Position numbers and translations under genes: made by a program. The notes below the pieces were generated by a model that was given only the letters and a program-made list of their open reading frames with translations, did no database searches and was not told the DNA's origin. A stretch of 64,000 nucleotides of DNA from Motacilla alba alba (Eukaryota; Chordata; Aves; Passeriformes; Motacillidae): positions 39,398,911 through 39,462,910 of the forward strand of contig NC_052046.1 of the NCBI RefSeq assembly GCF_015832195.1. The letters run 5' to 3'. The first letter of the stretch is position 1, and each line of letters begins with the position of its first letter. Below are positions 1 through 12,700 of the stretch, one piece after another.

Positions 1-3000
1 ATACATCAAATCACAAAAATGTGATCTAAATTCCAGGACTATTTGTGGTCTTCACAACGCCTGTACACTCATCTTTCCTCTATGCTATGCTACAAATTCT
101 GCTGCACTATTCTTTATTCCTTTTCCTCTGTTCAATAGTAAAGCCTAAGATACATATTTCATAAGTAAAACCCAAAAGTTATCCTTCTTAACTTATGATG
201 TTAAAAGACCCTGGATCAATAGCTTTTGCTTCAAATTTTACTGCATTTCAAACGTATTTTTCTCTACATTGATATAAAAAAATACCCCCCCCCAATGTAC
301 TCTATCTTCATACTACACTATAGAAATACATATTCAATATGTAAGTGCAGTTAGTTGAAATTAAAATAGAGATTATTAAAATTTGGACTTGTAAGAATAT
401 ACTTTGATGACCTGACTGAAGGTATTCTCTCAAATCAATATTTACCTCAATTCTGTGAGCTTAAAGCAGTAGCAATATTTCCCTGACATGCCATTTTTCA
501 GTGTTCAGTAATTAGATTGCTGAATGCTTTTCTGGTACAGAGCAGCCCACAAAACTAAGGAAATGATGAAAGAAAGGTGTGGTTTTTTGTTGTTTGTTTT
601 TTTTTTTTCCCTTAGGTTCTGTGAGAAGAAAACTAGAAATGTTCAATGGACTCAATAAAGCATCCTATTAACTAATATGAAATAGTTCACTCCTCCCTCT
701 TGTTAAAAACAGACTTGTGACACTGCTGGAGAACTAGAGATGTTCATTTTCTGATCTTGAATGGTTGGACCAATTTAACTTGTTCTTCAAGGTAAAAAAA
801 ACCAAACCAACAACATAACATGGGGTTGGAAATGTCAAGACAATACTTCTGCCACACAGAAACTGGTGAAATACCTCTTGGTCTGCAGGTCTACAGATAC
901 GTGAAGACTTGACGTGAGGTTGGCTCATCACAAGGGCATGGAAGAGGTGCAGGCAAATCCACTTTCAATGTGACAGTATCTTGGAAAAGGGGCAGCACTC
1001 GGCAGTGATTCCTTCTATTTGTTCTCTTTTCCTTTCTGGCAGACTTTCATAGAGTCATGACAAGAGTTACATCAATATACAAATTACATGCTTCTTGTGG
1101 GCCTAATGAGCAATTTCTAGTTTCTCTGATTAAAAAACAAAATAAAACTTTGAAAAACAATGGGACACAGAGAAAATATTTGTTCACTGTAAGAAACATA
1201 GACAAAATAATATTTGCACAAATATTTACTACCTTATCATATATTATATTCCTAAATATGTAGTTATATCATAATATCATAGTATGAACTATATATGCAA
1301 CATAAAATGAACCAAATCAAATACATCAAACTCCATTTAGACACATAAATGCAAACACTTACGCATACTGATTTGAAAATGCAGGGCTTAAGGAAGCCAA
1401 TAATATTTTTTACTGAATATTTTCACTGTAGTTTATGTATACAGATATATAAAGTCAAATCATACAGACATATAATTACCCCCAAACCTTGTACCTTCAC
1501 CACATATAGATTGAGTGATTTTGTCACTCTGGTCTACACTCTTTTTTATTTTCCTAATAAAAAGATATATATTTATGTTATCATAGTTGATGATAAGGGA
1601 TAGAGAACTTGTGAAGTTTTCATCAAAACCAGAGAAACAAGTCATGAAAAGCTTTTCAGAGATGAATTGATATTCGTGATGAGTTTGTGTAAGCATGCTG
1701 CTATTCGTTCCTAACCAGAATATTAATATCTTCATAGTAAGTGTGAGAAGCAGGTGAAAGATTTCACATCCTGTGAAAGGTTTCTGTTGGAAATTCCTCT
1801 ATGCTTTCTCTTTTAATCTCCTCTCCCCTGTTTCAGGAAATTATGACTTGCAGACCACTTTTTCTGATTTCTTCTTATACTCAGGAGAGAATGATGGAAA
1901 TTCTGGGTGATCTCCTGAGCTGTGTGTTTATACACTCTTGGCTTTCAATGTCAGGAGGTGATGACTCAAGGTACAAAGTGATGGAGAATCAAGATTAAGT
2001 GTCTAGAAGATGTGTAGATGATGGTGCAATCAGCCCACATTTGTGAGATCACACAATTTCATTCCAAGTGGATATTTGACAAGCTATGGAATTCATAACA
2101 ATCTGACTAGCAAACTTCAGAGTGAAATTTCTTGTCTTTCCTAAACAATGTGACTTAACACTCTTGGATAAAAAAAAATGAAAAAGAATGTGCTGAAAAT
2201 TAGTAGTATTGTTCACATTTGATTAAAGATAAAGCAAGCGAGGAGAAGTGAAAATGAAATTATTTGAATTTTTTTTTTAATCTGCCACTGCCTGATTAAG
2301 TGATCAAATGGTAGAATTTAAAATTAAAGCAACATGAGTTTCATGAGAAACACAATCTATATCAAAAGTTCTTATAAGAAGACAGCTTTACTTCATGAAA
2401 AGAAAATCTCTTCAGGGTATCACTTAATTAAAAGGTATGTGAAAGAATGGTAGATGACTAGAGATGGAGTAGAGCAAGCATGTATTTCTCAAAGGTGGTT
2501 TAAAGAGTTGTTTTTTCTGCAACAGGATGTGAAGTCAAGTTATTGTTTCAGAAATATCCTCTGAAGAATGTCTTGAGACAAAATATGTTCTGAATTGTTC
2601 AGTATAGTGTCAGGGAAGTACTGGAGCCGTGAGTCTTTTTATGTTGAGGCTGCTGGAGCAAATACAGTCCATAAAAACACTGACAGTCAAGACTGATAAT
2701 ATTTGTCCTGTAACTTTTCTTAGTTGTCATTACAGCCATGAGAAATGACTGGGTCCACTACCTTTAGTAGTTTATGGCAAGCTGGTTCTCTCTGGGATTT
2801 GTCTTTTAAATGATTACTCTGTACAGAATAGAAATTTTGTAAACACCTAAACTAGCTTTGTCTTATAGTAGAGCTATAATTACCAGATTTTTTCAAGTAT
2901 CGCTAGTACCTGCCCTGCCTCCCTTCTCATCTGGCATTGAGCAAGATATAGAGCTGCATTAGACTGTTGGTAGACTGGATGATCAAGGGGGAAATGCGTG

Positions 3001-4280
3001 GAAATGTATACTCCCATCACATTCCTTCTCAGCTTTATGATATAATAGCAACAAGTCATCTTTATGGAGATTCTATTGAGTCTAGCAGGAGTATCCAATA
3101 CTGTGGAAGTTTAAAAAAATCCTACCTCCAGCAGAAGTAGGCCTGCATCAGTTAATATTGCAAGGTTTGCCATGTGCTTTGAAACAAGGTAGAGAAGAAT
3201 GAGGCTTTGCTTGTCTTCTATATATTGCCTCTGCCATTATGTAGCTGTGTTAAAAGTGTGCACATATGTGGGCAAAGATTAAGACAGGCTGCCATAGCTA
3301 ATTTCTATGGCTAATAACTCGATTCTGATATTTCTGAATGGAGTATTGTCAGGTTTGTCTTTTAGCCTGAAGGAGGTAATGATGTTGTATGAATGACATC
3401 CTGATTCCTCTCCTAATTGCAAAGAAAATGGAGTTGTAATAATAACCATACTGTTTCACTGTATACTGTAATAACTATACTGTTTCACTGGGAAAGCTGA
3501 ATGGGCACCAATGTGGGATGACAGTGAAGAAGAACACATTATCAGTGATCACAGCAGTGCCTATCCGTTTCAGGGAATTTACCTGGAAAGGGTGGTTAAA
3601 CATAAGTTATTATTCTATTTAACTGCATGAAAAGTAGCACTTTTCTCATATAGTGTACTTTCCCGTGTATTTCAGTGCTTACTATGTATTCCAAAAGACT
3701 CAAGTGTTCCTAGAGTTTTGGTTTGTAACATTTGGTTTGGTTCATAACATAAGCTGTAGCTCAGACTTATTAGCAAAGAAGAAAAGATCAGTGATTATTC
3801 ATTCAGAAACACATAGCATTTCAGTTTTCACATTGCTTAAAATCCTGAAAATTTTTCAATTCCTGTGGGACAGAAATTCATTCTAACTTGCAGAACATAT
3901 CCATCAGTGGAATATAAGTAATTGGGCTTTGTGTGTTTCAGTGTCAGTTGCAGCAGTTAGGATTTTTTTTGTTGCATTTTCAGAATAAATAAGTCTATCT
4001 TGCCATAAGTATCAGCGTGAAAGTAACTGAAACAAAGATGTTGTGGACAGTTTAATATTAAACTTTGTGATATATTTGTGCATGGATTTGCTTCTGGGAT
4101 GTCAGGTATGGCAGTCACTCGAGACAGGAGCATGTTGTGTGGAGTTACTGGGCACCAATGCCAGCTCAGGTTAGTTCACTGTTGCACAGCTTAGTGAAGT
4201 CTCCCCCTCCCTCGGATGAGGGGGTTCCCATTCAAGCAATTCCTACAACTTGTAGCTCAAGCCATGGGTTACAACATCTT
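1..4280. other. AT-rich non-coding DNA, no recognised gene
   Basis: No recognisable gene, RNA gene or transposon. Open frames on both strands are 60-91 codons, AT-driven in composition and without similarity to a family I know. There is a T-rich run near 590-609. An imperfect direct duplication lies at 3436-3490, where a unit of about 22-25 bp ending in the word ACTGTTTCACT occurs twice. A short minus-strand frame near 2890-2960 ends at a donor-like CAG/GTACTA, but it is too short to call as an exon. Confidence 0.7.
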
Positions 4281-4413
4281 AGAATCACAGAATTATGAGG
4301 CATTCAAAGGGACTTTAAAGATCACCTAGTCCCAGTCCTCCTCGCCATGTGCAGGGTCACCTCCCACTAGATCAGATTGGTCAAAGTCTTATCCAACCAG
4401 GCCTTAAACACTG
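4281..4413 (-). mobile_element. CR1 LINE, 3'-terminal fragment
   Basis: On the plus strand this starts with AGAATCACAGAATTATGAGG and passes through GATCACCTAGTCCCAGTCCTCC and CACCTCCCACTAGATCAG. That is the reverse complement of the highly conserved 3' untranslated end of avian CR1 retrotransposons. The element therefore lies on the minus strand with its 3' terminus at 4281. Only about 130 bp remain, so the copy is severely 5'-truncated, as is typical of CR1. Its 5' side stops within a few bases of the ERVL-type leader that begins near 4420. The CR1 identification is from recall of the family consensus; divergence is visibly high. Confidence 0.85.
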
Positions 4414-4419
4414 ACTTAA

Positions 4420-5328
4420 AAAGACATATTTACTATAATATGCACCTCTAGTCCCTTTGGGCCAGAGCATCATGTTCAATATTGTAGTGAACTCCTCCCC
4501 TCACCCCTACCTTTGTTACCAGCAAGGAGTTCCTGCTACAGTCCACCACAAAATTCCATGGTCTTCAAGGGGACATCCTGCCTCACCATGAGATCCGTCA
4601 TGGGCTGCAGGAGAATCTCCTCTTTCCCTGCTCCACTGTGGGGTTCTCCCCACAGAAGACAGCCCTTCTTGAACTTTTCCATAGGCTGCAGTTAACTGCT
4701 CTAGTGTGAATCCCTTCCTTGGGGTAAAATTCCCTCAGAAGAGACTGTTCCAGCGTGTCACAAGTCCTGCCAGTAGATCTGTTCCAGCAGGGCTTCTTTC
4801 TCCACAGGTCTACAGGCTCTGCCACCAGCTAGATCCATTAAAGGCTTTCCAATTCACAGCCCTCCTCAGCTGCATCCACCTGCTTCAGTGTGGGGTCCTC
4901 CACAGGCTGTAGGTGGTGGATATGTGCTCCACTGTGGACTCATCCCAGGGACACTGACTCAAATTGACACTGGAATTGCAGCCTGTTCAGTACAGCAGCA
5001 CAGGAACATCAGCTTGGGCACAGCAGCGATGTCCTGGCCACCTGCCAGCCCAAGCACATTGCTGTGGCTGCTATCAGAGGGTTCCCAGGCACAGCAGAGG
5101 GAGGTGATCAGCAGCACAGCACTGCAGTGAGTGGAGAAGGCAAAAAGCAGCTGCTAGCAAGCTCAAGAGTCCAGTGTACAGTCTGGCAAGTGAGCCCCAC
5201 GGCAAGCACAGGAGCTTGCTGATTTACTGCTAAACAGCAATAACAGACATAAATTCAACCCAGCACATGCCAACCAAACCTGTTATTATCTTGAATATGT
5301 GAGCCCTATACTGGATGCCAAAAAGGAT
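4420..5328 (-). mobile_element. ERVL-type endogenous retrovirus leader (5' non-coding internal region)
   Basis: This GC-richer segment lies directly downstream, in the minus-strand sense, of the LTR at 5329-5867. I recognise it as the leader between 5' LTR and gag of a bird ERVL-type element. Read on the minus strand it contains at least six degenerate copies of a word like CACGCTGGAGCAG. On the plus strand these appear near 4627, 4695, 4743, 4778, 4879 and 4925. They are separated by variable sequence containing CTGTGG or CAGCC-like words, the decayed remains of a tandem array. The segment ends near 4420 without entering a gag-like frame, so the body of the provirus is missing. A 75-codon minus-strand frame at 4598-4825 merely reads through the repeat units and is not a likely gene. 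Assignment to ERVL is from memory; that it is an LTR-retroelement leader is better supported, by its position. Confidence 0.65.
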
Positions 5329-5867
5329 TGATGTAGTTTAACCCAAGCCAACAAGTAAATGTCATGCAATATCTTGCTTCTTCCTTCCCATTGTGGTATC
5401 AGAGAGAGGACTGGAAAAGTAAAAATTAAAAAAAAAACCACTTGTGGACTGAGATATAGTTAAAGCAAACACTATGCATTCTAGCAAAGCATACAAGGAA
5501 GTCATAGAGAGCAGGGCTCTCTATGTGTAATGGTGACTTGGGCAGACAAACATCATCCTTCCAAAGGTCCACACCTTCCTCCTTTCTCCACCACCTTATA
5601 TGCTGACCATGAAATCATATGATATGGGATATCCCTTTCAGTCATTTGGAATCAGCTTTCCCGGCTGCATTCCCTCCCAAATTCCTGAGCACTCCCAGTC
5701 TCCTGACTAGTGGGGAGTAGAAAAGGCCTTAACAGTCTGCAAATATTGTTTAGCAGTAGCAAAAATATCTCTGTAGTATCATCATCATTTTAGCACAAAG
5801 GCAAAACACAATCCCATACCAGCCATCGTGAAGAAAATGAGCTCTACCCCTGGCCAAAATCATCACA
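5329..5867 (-). mobile_element. ERVL-type LTR (5' LTR of the adjacent leader)
   Basis: About 539 bp bounded by TG at 5329 and CA at 5867. On the minus strand it starts with TGATGTGATGATTTTGGCC and ends with a GGGTTAAACTACATCA-like terminus. These match a bird ERVL LTR family beginning TGTGCTGGTTTTGGCTGG and ending GGGGTTAAACCACGACA, allowing for heavy CpG decay. Inner landmarks in the right order include a CTTCACGATGGCTGGTATGG-like block near the U3 start, an AGCATATAAGGTGG TATA-like region near 5600, and a TTTGCTTTAACTATATCTCA block near 5470. Since the leader follows it on the minus strand, this is a 5' LTR; the 3' LTR is absent. No coding sequence. Confidence 0.75.
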
Positions 5868-8574
5868 TCACTGTTGAAAAAAGGTGACTGAAATCAGTGG
5901 AATGCTCAGTTAATTCAACTCATGCTATAATGATGGAGTCTGGAAATCTCATCTTCTTTTACTGTCACTGGGGGGTTACATCCCACTGGTCAGCTGCAAT
6001 CATCCAGTTCTCAGTGAGTTCTGCACTCTGATGGAGGAGAGGCTGTACGCCTCTTCTATTATTTCTTTAGTGCACTTAAAAAAGGTCCATGTGTTGAGGT
6101 CATTCTTTATGTGAGTTCATAGTCATTAGTCAGTCTCCAAGCCTGTGCTAGTTTTGTGGGTTTGTGGTTCTGCAGGTAATTAGGCTTAAAAAAAATCTAA
6201 ACTGTTAATTGAATAGTAAAATCCCTTTCTTCCTTCACAGACCTTTGAGAATACTCAGCCTGCCTGTATTGCTGTAAAAACCTTGTGATATTTGCCTTCA
6301 GAGAAAAATACAATTACGGCCATTTTTCTTTTGCAAGCAAACTAAAAAGAAAATAGCAGTCCTAATGCAGCAACAGGACCTGATATTGTTCCTGCTTCAA
6401 AGCAATACTAAACAAGTTCAGATTAGCATGGGCACTTTCTATCTCTTTGATCCAGCTCAGAGCACCAGGTTCTCATACCACAGATAGAACTACAGAAGCA
6501 AAAATAAAATATCCACTCATTCCTTTTGGTACTACCATTTGAAGCCAAGTTCCTCAAAAAATTCACCTTATGGATGAAAATCAGGTTTTGTACCCCATGT
6601 GGGCACTGTATTGACTACGACCCATGAAAAAAAGGCAACTATTTTTTCACTGATATTGGTCTAATAAAAAAAAGACTACTGCTGAGCTCTTCAAAGCATT
6701 CCACACAATTTGCATGCATATTTTCCTCGTTTCAGTGGATACTATCTGCCTATTATCTACCTTTAAAACTCAGATTCATGTTCAGAATTATCTTCATAAA
6801 TTCAAATTGCTGTGGTATGTAATGTTAATTCCTACAACATGTATTAGACACAGACAATGGATATATTTTTGTCCCCTTTGATAAGTTTTTAGGGAAGTAA
6901 TTCAAAACAAGCAATGTACTAATCCATAAACAAAAGGGAAAAATAAAATTGTGTCAGCTAAAACTGAGTCATTGTACTTGTGATACTCAAATTACATGGT
7001 TACTGAGAATTCTTTTCCTGGTAAAAAGATATGGAAAATACTTTCAAAACCAAAGAACATTCATACTAAACTAAACTTTTCTACTCACTAAGGAATCACA
7101 GATTAGTTGTGCTAGTAAAGTCCATCAAATGTGGCCAGGTTATGGAAAACCTTAAAAATTTCCATAAATAAAACCTACAATCTATTAAGAGCCATATAAA
7201 ACTCTGGACTATTTCTCTTGCCAGAAATTCAAAGCGAGAAGCAATTGAGACACACATGTTTCTAATGGGTATTTCCTGAGAAATCATTATCACCACAAAC
7301 CAGCTGAGAACGTCTTTTGACTTCTCTCTGAAATTACCAGTTGAATAAGATCAGGGATTGTGGACTTCTTTTGAAAAATGTAGGAATATGGAAAGCCCTG
7401 AAGAAAATAAGCTTCCCCAGATCCCAGGCAACCATGTCAATTGCTCAATAGTTACATTAGTTTCAGTGGCAAATTTTCTCAGGTCAGATATGCCATTACA
7501 GAGGTGATAACACAGATTCCAGAAAGTTATTTGAGCTGATGGAGGCAGTGACATTGAGGTTGGACCAAGTCAGAATTTCCTCTTGATGCTGAAAATGTAC
7601 ACACAATTAGTGCATTTTATAAACTGCATTTATTGAAAGATAACAATTAAAATTGCAATATTTTTGTTTGCAGTACCTGCTGTAGAAATGTAACTGCAAA
7701 AGAAGTTATCATCCTAGGTCATGTGTTTACTTATTTATTACAAATAATCATCCTAAATTATTACAGAGGGCTTCATGATAGACAGCTGATAGTACAATGG
7801 GAAAAGTATACCTTTTACATCAAATAATTTTATATTCGTTTTCAAGTTGATATATAGTTGGAATGATTTTTTTCCCTTCATTTTATCAAATAGAAAATGG
7901 GGTTTTTTTGTTTGGTTTTTTTTTTTAATATTGCCATCACTGGACCAGTTTGTGAAATAAAACATAATTAATAAGAGCTTCAAAATAAATTTTATATAAA
8001 TGGATGGATTAAGATCTCACAAAACTGAAAAGGTAAATTACTGTATTTTTTTGCTATTTCTGCAGTGAATTCACACTTGTAGTGTCTTAAACCATGACTG
8101 CATTTCACCTGGTTTGAAATAAGGCACATTTGAATAGACAGACTCACTGGGTATCAAACCATACTCATCAAAAATTAGTAAGTGTTCATTGCTTATGCAA
8201 ATTTTCTTTCAAAAGGAAGAAACAGGATATAAAACACTTTCCTATCACAATATCATGCCAAAAAACGCTTGTTAAATACGTTTTCTAATGTCAGCAGAGA
8301 AAGTTGGAGCCTACATAGTCCTTCAAAGCCAACAATATAAACACTTAATTTTATGCTGCATTGTTGTATAGACACAACAAACCTTTTGTCATCACTGTTA
8401 GATATTATATTATACTATATGCATACAATTAATAATAATTACAACATTTAGGCTTTTCTATCAATTGTTTTTTGAAAACACCCTTTTCTCTACACATGGA
8501 AAGGGACAGATTTTAAGTAAAAATTTAAGTTAGAAAGAAAGTCTTGGGAAAGCAGAGGTAACAATCTCATGGAC

Positions 8575-8612
8575 AAAAAAAAAAAAAAAAAAAAACCAAA
8601 ACAAAAAAAAAA
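8575..8612. repeat. A-rich tract
   Basis: A run of 21 A (8575-8595) is followed by CC, AAAA, C, another A run, then CCC. It could be a retroposition tail or simple slippage; no transposon body is recognisable on its 5' side. Confidence 0.9.
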
Positions 8613-8720
8613 CCCAGTAGCTGACAGACCAATTATTTCGGACCATAAAAGAGACCTATTTCTTCAATAACAATCATGAACACTGTAGGGAAGCAGCTTT
8701 CCCTCTTATCAGGCTGCTGC

Positions 8721-8741
8721 GATATATATATATATATATAT
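8721..8741. repeat. (TA)n microsatellite
   Basis: About ten uninterrupted AT dinucleotide units flanked by unique sequence. Confidence 0.95.
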
Positions 8742-9251
8742 GCCAGTTCCCAAAACCAGTTAATTACCTCACATGTATATACAGTTATATTTTAACTCTG
8801 GACTTAAATATTACCTATTCTAACAACTGTGATAGCAAAGAAGTACCAAACTACTCTAGGTCAGATTTTATTAAGTTTAACTCATTGCAAAGTGTTTTCA
8901 GGATTAGGGGTAATGTTTTCCCTTTACAATATAAATACTATTTCTGTGTTGTCATTTTATTGTAAAACTTCCATACTGTTGTCTCCTTTTCGCAAAAGTT
9001 TCTTACCTTCTCAGTGTTTTCTCATGGGCCGCTCCTCAGAGCACTGACTCTCTCTTCCTCACACAGTAGCCAACTGACTCCAGTTCCCTTCTAAACCAGC
9101 CAACCCAGTCTTTCATAGTACTCTTCTTCTCATTGGTCACAGCTGTTGCCTGTTAGTCAGGCCCATTCCTAATCTTTGGCAATAGGCCCAGTTGTAACTC
9201 CTTACGGGTAAGAATAATTTCTACTCTATCTTTATTTTCTTATATTCTATT

Positions 9252-9270
9252 CCCCCCCCCCCCCCCCCCC
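9252..9270 (+). repeat. poly-C homopolymer, 19 bases
   Basis: Nineteen uninterrupted C on the plus strand (poly-G on the minus), about 30 bp outside the 3' end of the minus-strand CR1 at 9301. C homopolymers this long are rarer than A or T runs and are prone to sequencing error, so the exact length may be unreliable. Confidence 0.9.
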
Positions 9271-9300
9271 ACATTTCTGTATTTAATTTTTCTCATTTTC

Positions 9301-9722
9301 ATAGAGTAATAGAATGGTTTAGGTTGGAAAGGACCTTAAAAATTATCTGTTTCCAAGTGCCTTGCCATGGGCAGGGACACCTTCCACTAGACTTGGTCAC
9401 TCAGAGCTCCTTCCAACCTGGCTGTAAACTCTTCCAAGGATGGGGCATCCACAGCTTCTCTAGGAAGCCTGTTCCAAAACCTCACCAACCTCACAGTAAA
9501 GAATTTAGAATAACATCTAACCTTCTCTACCCTCCTTCATCTTAAAGCCATTCCATGATGTTCTAACACTTCATGACCTTGTCAAAAGCTCCTCTGAGCT
9601 CTCTTGTAGCCTCTTTAGGTACAGGAAGCTGCCCTAAGATAACAGTGGAGCCTCCTCCACTCCAGGCTGAATAGCCCCAATTTTCTCAGCCTGTCTGCAT
9701 AGGAGAGGGTCTCCAACCCCCT
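9301..9722 (-). mobile_element. CR1 LINE, 3' end of ORF2 and 3' UTR
   Basis: The plus strand reads ATAGAATGGTTTAGGTTGGAAAGGACC, then landmarks GCCATGGGCAGGGACACC, GATGGGGCATCCACAGCTTC and CAGGCTGAATAGCCCCAA, in the order expected for the reverse complement of the avian CR1 3' region. The element is therefore on the minus strand, with its 3' terminus near 9301 and its 5' truncation near 9722. The remnant is about 420 bp and covers the 3' UTR plus the last part of ORF2. Small indels break any coding frame, so it is inactive. Short frames over it on either strand are not genes. Confidence 0.95.
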
Positions 9723-12700
9723 GTTTTTCATATATAATTTTATATTATTTTTAAAATCCTCTAGCAAACAAGCCGTATGGCCCATAGCAATAGACTTAAT
9801 TTGCAAAAATTGATTTTTTTTCAGATAAAATAATGAATTTTATTTATTGCATTTAACTTATCTTTCCCCCTTCTATTTAGGACAAAACATTCTATAAAAT
9901 AAACTTGTGAAAGAAAGTTTTGAGAGGGATTTGACAGGAGTTTAATAAATATTACATTTATTTTAATAATGTCCTTTTTGTTTAATTTTAGCTCATGAGT
10001 TGTCAAGGAGCAACAAATATCAGAATCTTTATAGAAAGGTGCATATTGGTATTGTGACTTTAAAAAAATTAAATTTACAATATCCCTAGAAAATGCATGG
10101 CATAAAAAATATGAAAAGTAATGATATGTTTAGAAATCTTGTAAATGTTTCTTAGTTTGTGGGAGAAATATTTTTAAGAGTTAATGAGTTAAATAAAAGT
10201 AAAAATGTCTTATTACATTTTAGCTCAACTTTTGGATTTTAAACCCATAGGCATTAAACTGCAAATAGGCCTAGTATTTAACAAAGGTGTTGTTTCATTA
10301 ATTCTACTTCAAAATTATTTCAGAAACTTTGGATTTTTTATATTGTTTGTTACAGATCCCACTACAAGGCAAAGATGTTGTTCTTTAAAAATTATCTGTA
10401 AAATATGATCTGTAAAAAGGCCTCCAGTACTGAGTGATAATCAGAACAATTAATATCACATTTATGTTGAGATGTTTCTCATCTGAAGTTTTTTATGCCA
10501 CATTATATTGTGGAATTAGTGTTTATTTTTATGGTTTTGTTTGTACTATATTACAGCTTCTTATTATAACAAACATACTCAGTACTGGTGGGGGTACTCA
10601 GCTGCTGGAGTACAAATCCAGATGCTTGGGGCAGAAATCAGAGGAGCATCCTGCTGGATGATTAACATTCTCATTTGACCTTGTGCCTTTGCATGATGTG
10701 CAAGTTCTTAACAGTTAAGGCTTTTCCACTTCTCTAGCTGTAAAGAGTCTGGTGAGCAAATGTTGTAGGTTTCTATCTTAATAAATGAGGTTGTGGCAAA
10801 CACTGGGACAGTCAGATCAAGACATTTTTCTCATGCACATCCTTTGGCTAAAAACAGAACTACCAACATTAGTGCCTTTTTCCTAAAGCATGTCTAGATC
10901 TTATCCTAGATGTCTCCTCTGTTTGAGTTAAGGTGTCCATCATATTGAGTAATTTCTGCTTGAAAAATAAGTAGTTAAAACATACTTTGTCCTAGGGTGT
11001 TAACTGCTTCACTCTCTGCTTTCCCCCACAAAAACAAGGACAAGAAACCACTGTTTGAAACTGACAAGAATTATCTCAACAGGTGCATGTCTGATGGTTC
11101 ACCAGTACTTTTCCCAGGGTGTCAGGAGATAATCTGCTTGTAGTGTTAGGGGCCCAAGCACTCACATGCAGACATCAACCAAAACTGGACTTCAACCAAA
11201 ACTTTGGACTTCAACCAAAACTGCTTCTGATTCAAGACAATATGAAAATATTCTGTTTCCTGTGGCAGCTTCAGGAGCATTTAAAATAGAGGACTTTCTA
11301 AAAGTTCATTTTTTTTCATTTTGTAGCAATGTAAGAAATGAAACTATGAATTATAGGAGAGCTTTGGTTGATGAATTGTTTATAGTGAAAACAGTTATAC
11401 TTGCTACCTGATTAAAAATTTCTAACTGAACTTACAAATAGAATTGCATATCATGAAGACTTTCATATTTTTCAGCAAGCATGCATTGTGAAGAGTTTAG
11501 TAGAAAGCTGATGTTTTGGTAAATGATATTCTATCCTTTGAATGAATTGGTTAACACTGGAGTCAGGAACTTGTGATAATGATCTTCTGAAAAAGAAGTT
11601 AGAAAAAAGAAAAAAAAGTGTTCTGATGTTTTAAAATGTCTAAAAGGAAAAATTAATGCTTATGACTTGATCAAGAGAGCTTGTTACTCACAAATATTTA
11701 ATCACATTATTTAATTTTGGTGGATGTTGCTGTTCATCTCAGTGAAATTATTTCTACAAACACAGTACTTGAAAAATTCATTGATATTATAAAACATATA
11801 ACTATAATTATTTAAGAAATAATTCTTTAAGAGACATGGAGGGGATTGGGTTGAAGCATCAAGTCTTGGAACCCATTGATGAAGATTAGCTTTTGTATAG
11901 CTGGCTAACATGCTAAAAATGACACACAGATCCTTCTCTCTTCCTCATAAGAATTTTCTTCTAATACTTCTTCTTAATCCATCTCATTGTTGTTATAAAC
12001 TCATATTCAGAGTTCTTAGTTCACCATATCAGAATTCCGTGTTTAGTAGCAATGCAGGCAGCCTGGCATCCCCTGTTGCAATTGCATTGATAAAACTTTG
12101 ATGTTTTATGATGTAGGATAAATCTTTGTCTGGTCCTCCCACTAATTTAATAAAAATAAACATACAGAAATAAATAGCTGCAAGGCTTGCCTTGCTGTGT
12201 GTTGAAATCTAATATGCATATATTTGCAGGGAGTTATTACCTTTAGTGCTAAGCATAGTGTCAGTTCCCAGAGCTACAAGCAAAGCAGAGGTCAGCACCT
12301 CCATTTTTGATATGCAGTATACATATGTAAAAGTTTCCATAAGCATGGAATAACTATCAAACCATTTTTTAATAACTCAAAAATTCTGCTGCAGCATACA
12401 GGAAAGAAACATGAACAACCATCTAAACCATGAACAGCCCTTCTAAAACCTTGATATTCTCTTAGAATACTAGTATACTACTAGAAGTGTCCCCAGAGTC
12501 AGTTGTGTAAGAATGATGTGGATTTTTATGATAATCTTTCAGTCTTTGCAGTCTTACAAAGGTGCTTCTTGTAATAAAGTTACTTGTCACAAAATATTTT
12601 TATGCTTACAAGCCATTAAAATGTGACAATTACATAATATCACACTTTAAAATATTACCTTTACTTCTGATTCACTCCTGTAAATGAACAGCATGACAAA

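Larger units (their letters stand above)
5868..9251. other. AT-rich non-coding DNA with candidate exon-like frames
   Basis: No recognised gene or transposon. On the minus strand at about 7466-7588 an open frame follows an acceptor-like TACATTTTCAG/CAT, and another at about 7140-7260 follows GATTTCTCAG/GAA. Both overlap other open frames and neither encodes anything I recognise. Simple repeats at 8575-8612 and 8721-8741 are listed separately. Confidence 0.6.

Noticed and set aside
4598..4825. 75-codon minus-strand frame with repeated Leu-Trp words
   Set aside because: It reads through the tandem units of the ERVL leader, which is non-coding in this kind of element.
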